Positions 58,925 to 64,000 of a stretch of 64,000 nucleotides of DNA are shown here, piece by piece. Where the stretch lies: contig NZ_BBCJ01000015.1 in the NCBI RefSeq assembly GCF_001311985.1, positions 56,238 to 120,237 of the forward strand, in the 5' to 3' direction. A model generated the notes under the pieces. It was not told where the DNA came from, did no database searches, and was given only the letters and a program-made list of their open reading frames with translations. The stretch's first letter is position 1. Each line of letters starts with the position of its first letter. Both the position numbers and the translations under genes were made by a program. The stretch is from Geotalea toluenoxydans JCM 15764. Its GTDB lineage: Bacteria > Desulfobacterota > Desulfuromonadia > Geobacterales > Geobacteraceae.

Positions 58925-59383
58925 CTAGACCGGGCGGGGACTTTCCACCATGCCGAATGCTTCCCAATCGAGGATCTTGATGCCGTTGTCCAGCATCAGC
59001 TCAATTGCCCGGTCGTTGTCGCTGAAACGGAAGATCATTACCGCTTTGCCCGATGAAGGGCCGGTACCGGCCAGGGCGTACATATATTCCACGTTGACCT
59101 GGTAATCGAGAAAGAGCTTGAGTACGTTGTTGGCCAGGCTGCCGGGGGTGTCATCGACCTCGATGGCGATGACATCGTCAACCCGCGCCGGCAGCTGCTT
59201 TTCCATGATCACCCGGCGGGCCTTGACCACATCCGAGACGAGGATGCGCAGCACGCCGAAGCCGGCAGTGTCGCAGATACTGAGGGAACGCAGGTTGAGC
59301 CCCGCATCCCCCAGGGCTTTCGTCGCCTCATAGAGACGGCCGGGGGAGTTTTCGAGAAAGACGGACAGTTGTTTGAGTTTCAT
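58925..59383 (-). CDS. Tandem ACT-domain protein
   Basis: A 152-residue protein made of two ACT domains: MKLKQLSVFLENSPGRLYEA with LRSLSICD, and AIEVDDTPGSLANNVLKLFL with VNVEYMYALAG. ACT pairs bind amino acids or related acids and regulate enzymes. Stand-alone ACT proteins of this type are commonly encoded next to indolepyruvate oxidoreductase and phenylacetate-CoA ligase genes, as here, so sensing of an aromatic or branched amino acid is inferred. Complete gene. Confidence 0.85.
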   Translation of the reverse strand: MKLKQLSVFLENSPGRLYEATKALGDAGLNLRSLSICDTAGFGVLRILVSDVVKARRVIMEKQLPARVDDVIAIEVDDTPGSLANNVLKLFLDYQVNVEYMYALAGTGPSSGKAVMIFRFSDNDRAIELMLDNGIKILDWEAFGMVESPRPV

Positions 59384-59439
59384 GGAGATCTCCGTTCTTG
59401 AATGCTTCCACTGTTCAGCCCCCTGCTCGATTTGCTCGC

Positions 59440-59475
59440 TTCCCCCTACGGGGTAGGGGGGACAGAGGGGGGTCC
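59440..59475. repeat. Short G/C-run inverted repeat with trailing G-run
   Basis: CCCCCTAC/GTAGGGGG stem followed by GACAGAGGGGGGT, in the 100-bp gap between iorB and the ACT gene. Same design as 27300-27334. Confidence 0.55.
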
Positions 59476-59485
59476 TTTTATGTGC

Positions 59486-60061
59486 TCAGGCTGCCGCAGC
59501 CCCGCCGCGCAGGGCGGCCAGATTGACCTCCGCCCCCTTGTCGCGGGAGATTTCCCGGACAACTCCTTCGACGACAGTGGCGTCGATGGGGAGTCCCTTC
59601 ATTACCGAACCGACCATGACCATGTTGACCGCCTTGGCGTTGCCCGCTTCTTTGGCAATCTGCAGGGCGTCGATACCGTGGGCATCGGGGCAGCCCTTGG
59701 CTATTTGCGTCTCCACGTCAGTGGGGTAGGTGGCCAGCCCCGAGGCAACCGTGCTGGGGTTGATGGTGACGTTGTTGTAGACCAGCTTGCCTTTCGGTTT
59801 GAGGTAGTGCAGGTGGCGAAGGGCCTCAAGGGGCTCGAAGGAGATGAGGATATCGGCAGTACCGGGCATGACCACCGGAGAATGAACCTGGTCGCCGATC
59901 CGGACGAAGGAAATGACGCTCCCTCCCCGCTGGGCCATGCCGTGGACCTCATTCTGTTTCACATCCATACTGCTGGCCAGGGCGCTTTCCGCCAGGACCT
60001 TGGAGGCCATGAGCACCCCCTGGCCGCCGACTCCGGCGATGACGATATTAAATACTTTCAT
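59486..60061 (-). CDS. iorB: Indolepyruvate:ferredoxin oxidoreductase beta subunit
   Basis: The start is set at ATG 60061 (MKVFNIVIAGVGGQGVLMAS) behind CGGAGGAAAA (191 residues). The gamma-domain pattern GVGGQGVLMASKVLAE and NEVHGMAQRGGSVISFVRIG is diagnostic of 2-ketoacid:ferredoxin oxidoreductases of the IorB type. With IorA it oxidises aryl-pyruvates to aryl-acetyl-CoA, reducing ferredoxin. It overlaps the end of iorA by 14 bp. Length is normal. Confidence 0.92.
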   Translation of the reverse strand: MKVFNIVIAGVGGQGVLMASKVLAESALASSMDVKQNEVHGMAQRGGSVISFVRIGDQVHSPVVMPGTADILISFEPLEALRHLHYLKPKGKLVYNNVTINPSTVASGLATYPTDVETQIAKGCPDAHGIDALQIAKEAGNAKAVNMVMVGSVMKGLPIDATVVEGVVREISRDKGAEVNLAALRGGAAAA

Positions 60062-61819
60062 TTTTTCCTCCGGTCCCGACCACTGACATGGCGTCGAATT
60101 TACATTGCTGGGAGCAGACACCGCAGCCGTTGCAGATATTGGGATCGATGGCGACCTTCGGCTTGTCGCCGGAAGCGGTCAGTCCCAGGGCGACGCACGA
60201 GACTTTGAGGCAGGCGCGGCAACCGGTGCATTTTTCTGCAGAAACGGTCACCAGCGGCTTTTTCACCCGATAGCGGAGGATGCAGGGATTTTTATCCACC
60301 AGGACGTACGGTCCTGGAGTTTCAAGCCCCTTTCTGATGGCGGCCTCGGTTGCCTGCAGGTCATAGGAATCGATCTCCACCACGTTGTCGATGCCGAGCA
60401 CCTTGACCAGATCCACCATGTCCACTTGTTTGGCCGCCTCTCCCTGGAGCAGCCTGCCGGAGCCGGGATTCTCCTGGCCGCCGGTCATGCCGGTGGTGCG
60501 GTTGTCCATGATGATGACCAGGCGTTGCCGCCGTTGTAGGCCATGCTCAACAGGCCGGTGATGCCCGAGTGGAAGAAGGTGGAATCGCCGATGACCGCCA
60601 CCGGTTTTTCTGTCCTGCCGGCAATCTCATTCACCTTGGCCATGCCGTGGGCGGCGCTGATGCTGGCTCCCATGCAGATGCAGGTATGCATGGCGCTCAG
60701 GGGGGGGAGGGCGCCCAGGGTATAGCAGCCGATGTCGCCGGAAACGAAGACCTTCAGCTTGCTGAGGATCGAGTAGAGGCCGCGGTGGGCACAACCGGGG
60801 CAGAAGGTGGGGGGGCGCTGGGGGAAGGTTCTCCACCGGCGCTGTGCTCACCGTAGTAACCGCTGCCCCTGCCGCGGCCCTGATAATGTCGGCATTAACC
60901 TCGCCGCACAGGGAGATCGATCCTTCCCCACATGGATCTCAATGCCCATGGCCCGGATCTGCTCCTCGAAGATGGCATCCATCTCCTCGACCACCATCAG
61001 GCGCTTGACCTTGCCGGCAAACTCCCGGATCTTTTTTTCCGGCAGCGGATGAACCAGCCCCAGTTTAAGGATGGAGGTATTGGGAAAAGCCTCCTTCACA
61101 TGCTGGTAGGAAATGCCGGAGGTGATGATGCCCAGTTCCGTATCCCCCATCTCCACCCGGTTCAGGGGTGTTGTCTCTGCATATGCCTGCAGCTTGAGCA
61201 AGCGAGCCTCCACTTCCACATGCTTGAGCTTGCCGAAGTTGGGAAGCATGACGTATTTGGGGACATTTTTCACCCACTCGCCGACCTTCGGCTCGATTGC
61301 GCCTTTTGGTTCCACGATTCCCTTTGCATGGGAGATCCTGGTGGTGGTGCGCAGCATCACCGGCGAGTCGAACTGCTCGGAGAGCTCGAAACCTGCCCGG
61401 ACAAAATCATAGGCTTCCTGGGAGTCTGCAGGATCCAGCATGGGGATCTTGGCGAACTTCGCATAGTTCCTGCTGTCCTGCTCGTTCTGGGATGAGTGCA
61501 TCCCCGGATCGTCGGCGGCCATGAGAATCAAGCCGGCGTTGACACCGGTATAGGTCAGGGTCATCAGCGCATCGGCGGCCACATTGACCCCCACGTGCTT
61601 CATGGTGGCCAGGGACCTGCCGCCGGCAAGTGATGCACCGATGGCCGATTCGAGCCCGACCTTTTCATTGGGCGCCCACTCGCAGTAAACCTTGCCCAGG
61701 CGGGCCACCTCTTCCAGGGTTTCGGTGCTGGGCGTTCCGGGGTAGCCGGAGGCGAAGACCCCGCCCGAGTCTTGAAAGCTCAAGGCAATGGCCTCATTGC
61801 CGGAAATTATTTTCTTCAT
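60048..61819 (-). CDS. iorA: Indolepyruvate:ferredoxin oxidoreductase alpha subunit, frame broken near 60919, 60824 and 60522
   Basis: Four frames join into about 590 residues. The N-terminal pyrimidine domain reads MKKIISGNEAIALSFQDSGG and SGYPGTPSTETLEE. The TPP-binding region has PTFCPGCAHRGLYSIL and VIGDSTFFHSGITGL. Two [4Fe-4S] ferredoxin motifs are at the C-terminus (CTGCRACLKVSC and CNGCGVCSQQCKF). Breaks at 60919 and 60522 are each fixed by one G/C. The one at 60824 lies in a G5 run and needs either one fewer or two more. The enzyme makes aryl-acetyl-CoA from aryl-pyruvate and CoA with ferredoxin as acceptor. It is followed directly by iorB and preceded by paaK. Confidence 0.92.
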
Positions 61820-61852
61820 GGACGAATTATCCTTTCTGTGCTGGTGATCTGA

Positions 61853-63196
61853 TCATTTCGGTCTGTTGTCTATGAACCGCTTGGCTTTGCCTTCACTGCG
61901 CGGGATGGTTCCGGGAGGCATCAGGGTAACCTTGACCGTAATGCCGACCACATCCTTGATATCCCGCACCAGATTCTTTTTCAGTTCCCGGGTCGCCAGG
62001 TCATCGCTGACCCTCTGGTTCTGGCTGATCATCATGGTCTCCGCCACATACTTGTATGCATGCTGATCGGTGACTTCAATCCTGACTTCCACCTCGTCCA
62101 GAGCACCATTACGCTCAACGACAACCAGGTAATGGGGGGTGACACCGGGGTGTTTGAGAATGATCGATTCGATCTGGGACGGGAAAAAGTTGACCCCCCG
62201 GATAATCAGCAGGTCATCGGTGCGGCCGACCAGCTTTTTCATCTTGATCAGGGTACGGCCACAGGCACAAGGCTCCTGGCTGAGGCTCGTCAGGTCGCGG
62301 GTCCGGTAACGGAAGAGCGGCTGTCCCTCATTGGCGATGGTAGTGAAGACCAGCTCCCCCTCTTCGCCCAAGGGCAGCACTTCACCGGTCTCCGGGTTGA
62401 TGATCTCGGGATAGAAATAGTCTTCATTGATATGAAGGCCGTTGCGGGCTTCGTGACATTCGCAGGCCACACCCGGGCCGATGATCTCGGACAGCCCGTA
62501 AATATCACAAGCCTTGATGCCGAAATCTTCCTGGATCTTGTCGCGCATGGAGTCGGTCCAGAATTCGGCGCCGAGCACGGCCGTTCTCAGCTTGAGCTTC
62601 TTGAAATCAACCCCCATCTCGGTTCCCACTTCCTGGACATGCATGAGAAAGGAGGGGGTAACCGTCAAGGCGGTGGTGCCGAAATCCTGCATGAGCATGA
62701 TCTGCTTTTGGGTGTTGCCACCGGAGATGGGGATGACGGCAGCCCCGATCTTGATGCCTCCGTAATGTGCTCCCAGTCCGCCGGTAAAAAGGCCGTAACC
62801 ATAGATATTTTGTAGGACATCGGTCTTGGTGATGCCGGCACTTGTCAGGCAGCGGGCCATGACCTCGGACCAGGTATCCAGATCGTTGCGGGTGTAGCCG
62901 ACGATGATTGGTTTGCCGGTGGTTCCCGAGGTGGCATGGTATTCGACGACGTCCTCCTGTTTGGCGGTGAAGAGGTTGAATGGGTAGTTGTCGCGGATAT
63001 CATCCTTGACGGTAAAAGGGAGTCTCCTGATATCGTCCAGGGTTTTGATATCGGCAGGTTTTACTCCGTTTTCGTCGAGTCTTTTCCGGTAAACCGGATT
63101 TTTGTCATAGACACGGCTGACAGTTTGCTGCAGCCGCCCCAGCTGGATACTCTTCATTTCGCTACGACTGCTGGTCTCAACATGGTTCCAGATCAT
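61853..63196 (-). CDS. paaK: Phenylacetate-CoA ligase
   Basis: A 447-residue AMP-forming ligase of the PaaK type. Motifs include [19 protein letters not shown] (ATP/AMP loop), [25 protein letters not shown] and the C-terminal [13 protein letters not shown] with the catalytic Lys. It activates phenylacetate or a related aryl acid with ATP and CoA. It lies 33 bp upstream of iorA in the same direction, so paaK-iorA-iorB make one operon for aryl-acetate and aryl-pyruvate use. It starts [16 protein letters not shown] behind GAGGGTGAG. Confidence 0.93.
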   Translation of the reverse strand: MIWNHVETSSRSEMKSIQLGRLQQTVSRVYDKNPVYRKRLDENGVKPADIKTLDDIRRLPFTVKDDIRDNYPFNLFTAKQEDVVEYHATSGTTGKPIIVGYTRNDLDTWSEVMARCLTSAGITKTDVLQNIYGYGLFTGGLGAHYGGIKIGAAVIPISGGNTQKQIMLMQDFGTTALTVTPSFLMHVQEVGTEMGVDFKKLKLRTAVLGAEFWTDSMRDKIQEDFGIKACDIYGLSEIIGPGVACECHEARNGLHINEDYFYPEIINPETGEVLPLGEEGELVFTTIANEGQPLFRYRTRDLTSLSQEPCACGRTLIKMKKLVGRTDDLLIIRGVNFFPSQIESIILKHPGVTPHYLVVVERNGALDEVEVRIEVTDQHAYKYVAETMMISQNQRVSDDLATRELKKNLVRDIKDVVGITVKVTLMPPGTIPRSEGKAKRFIDNRPK

Positions 63197-63258
63197 GGTC
63201 TCACCCTCGTTTCTTGTGTGGGATCAATTCAGGGTACGGCATATGGTTCCACCGCGAC

Positions 63259-63430
63259 CGCTGCCGCGACTTCGTCCGCTCGTTCGGTCGCCGCAGCTGC
63301 GGACCTTGCACCGTCTCTCAATTCAATAGCCTGATAGCTTGCTTCTGCCCAGAATGCTCCGTTCTGTCTCCGGCGGGTGTCTGCTCGCCGCTGCGGCTCG
63401 GTCACTTACTCCCGAAGCCACGTCATCGGC
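63259..63430. repeat. Intergenic inverted-repeat element, copy C (diverged)
   Basis: It shares CGCAGCTGCGGACCTTGC on the left and CGGCGGGTGTCTGCTCGCCG on the right with copies A and B, with more changes and a different centre. It fills the gap between paaK and the 3-hydroxyacyl-CoA dehydrogenase gene. Confidence 0.65.
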
Positions 63431-63442
63431 CACTGAAGCAGC

Positions 63443-64000
63443 TCACCTCTCCTCCGAATAATCATAGAAGCCCCGGCCGGCCTTGCGTCCCACGTAGCCT
63501 GCCTTGATCATGTTCCTGAGCAGCCCCGGAGCGGCGAAGCGCTCCTGCTTCATGTATTCATGGAAGATATTGATGACGTGATAGCCGATGTCCACCCCGG
63601 CGAAATCCTGGAACTCCAGGGGCCCCATGGGCATGTTACAGCCGAGCTTCATGGCGGTGTCGATGTCCTCTGCCGATGCCACCCCTTCCTCAAGGAGCCT
63701 GACCGCATCGATGATGTAAGGGACAAAGAGGCGGTTGACGACGAAGCCGGGGGTGTCCTTGCAGGTGATGGCGGTCTTGCCGATCTTCTTTGCCATCTCC
63801 AGGGCCAGATCCTTGGTGGCCGGTGCCGTCTGCAGGGCCGGGATCACTTCTACCAGTTTCATCACCGGCACCGGGTTGAAGAAGTGCATGCCGATGAAGT
63901 TGGCCGGGTTCTTCACCAGGGCCGCCATCTCGGTGATGGAGATGGAGGAAGTATTGGTGGCGTAGATGGTGTCGGCGTCGCAGACGGCATCAAGCTTGTT
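63443..64000 (-). CDS. 3-hydroxyacyl/3-hydroxybutyryl-CoA dehydrogenase (5' end outside window)
   Basis: The frame is open to the right edge (NKLDAVCDADTIYATNTSSI), so the N-terminal Rossmann motif is missing. The visible part carries ANFIGMHFFNPVPVMKLVEV, with the catalytic His region, KDTPGFVVNRLFVPYIIDA and GYVGRKAGRGFYDY, all diagnostic of 3-hydroxybutyryl-CoA dehydrogenases. It oxidises 3-hydroxyacyl-CoA with NAD in butyrate or fatty-acid/aromatic ring breakdown. About 186 residues of an expected 280 or so are present. Confidence 0.92.
   Translation of the reverse strand, partial: NKLDAVCDADTIYATNTSSISITEMAALVKNPANFIGMHFFNPVPVMKLVEVIPALQTAPATKDLALEMAKKIGKTAITCKDTPGFVVNRLFVPYIIDAVRLLEEGVASAEDIDTAMKLGCNMPMGPLEFQDFAGVDIGYHVINIFHEYMKQERFAAPGLLRNMIKAGYVGRKAGRGFYDYSEER

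Noticed and set aside
1..64000. tRNA, rRNA, intact transposase or integrase genes
   Set aside because: None could be recognised on either strand; the mobile signatures are only repeats and hairpins.

Overview
The window looks like chromosome from a Geobacter/Geotalea-type deltaproteobacterium (Geobacteraceae). The grounds are several sigma-54 (-24/-12) promoters with four sigma-54 activators, an anaerobic phenylphosphate synthase/UbiD-UbiX phenol operon, a Geobacter-like GEMM-I riboswitch, indolepyruvate:ferredoxin oxidoreductase with a phenylacetate-CoA ligase, and the ActP/DUF485 pair. This is inferred from gene content; no species can be fixed from the sequence alone.

Layout. (1) 1-6.5 kb: an MFS transporter and a GltD-like flavoprotein on the minus strand, read from a sigma-54 promoter. 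They diverge from a DmpR/XylR-type activator (XylR_N-V4R-AAA-Fis) that leads a small plus-strand operon (PNPOx-like protein, DUF120-HAD fusion). (2) 6.7-15.9 kb: one giant cyclic beta-1,2-glucan synthase gene. (3) 16-18 kb: a hipBA toxin-antitoxin locus with twin operators. (4) 17.9-20.9 kb: a cell-envelope cluster of two L,D-transpeptidases flanking an Lpp-like Ala-rich lipoprotein, headed by a GEMM-I (c-di-GMP or cGAMP) riboswitch. (5) 21-23.7 kb: a PAS-PP2C phosphatase and an HD protein. (6) 23.8-32.1 kb: the phenol operon ppsA-ppsB-ubiD-Tm1-like-ppsC(CBS)-ubiX-outer-membrane protein, with a sigma-54 promoter and a divergent paralogous DmpR-type activator. (7) 34.5-40 kb: a histidine kinase/NtrC-type regulator pair, then butyrate kinase and phosphate butyryltransferase. 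(8) 40.5-47.2 kb: a CBS-PAS sigma-54 activator, a sigma-54-driven molybdopterin oxidoreductase, mobA and a chemoreceptor. (9) 47.5-55.2 kb: an AT-rich accessory island with a ParE-type toxin-antitoxin pair, direct duplications, REP-like hairpins, a putAbiC phage-abortive-infection gene, a CD-NTase-like nucleotidyltransferase with a 4-TM partner, and an AAA_14/DUF4143 ATPase. (10) 55.3-64 kb: actP-DUF485, a ketopantoate-reductase-like gene, an ACT-domain protein, iorB-iorA, paaK and a 3-hydroxyacyl-CoA dehydrogenase running off the edge.

Sequence quality. Fourteen genes are interrupted at 21 positions. Nearly every site can be repaired by adding one G or C to a G/C run, and the repaired lengths fit the families. 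I therefore describe these loci as single genes whose reading frame is broken in this sequence. Systematic base-calling or assembly error is far likelier than mass pseudogenisation.

How the parts work together. The two DmpR-like activators sit beside two sigma-54 promoters with near-identical architecture: two 16-bp DmpR-like sites about 40 bp apart, starting about 120-125 bp upstream of -24. This links the MFS/flavoprotein operon and the phenol operon into one likely aromatic-responsive regulon.
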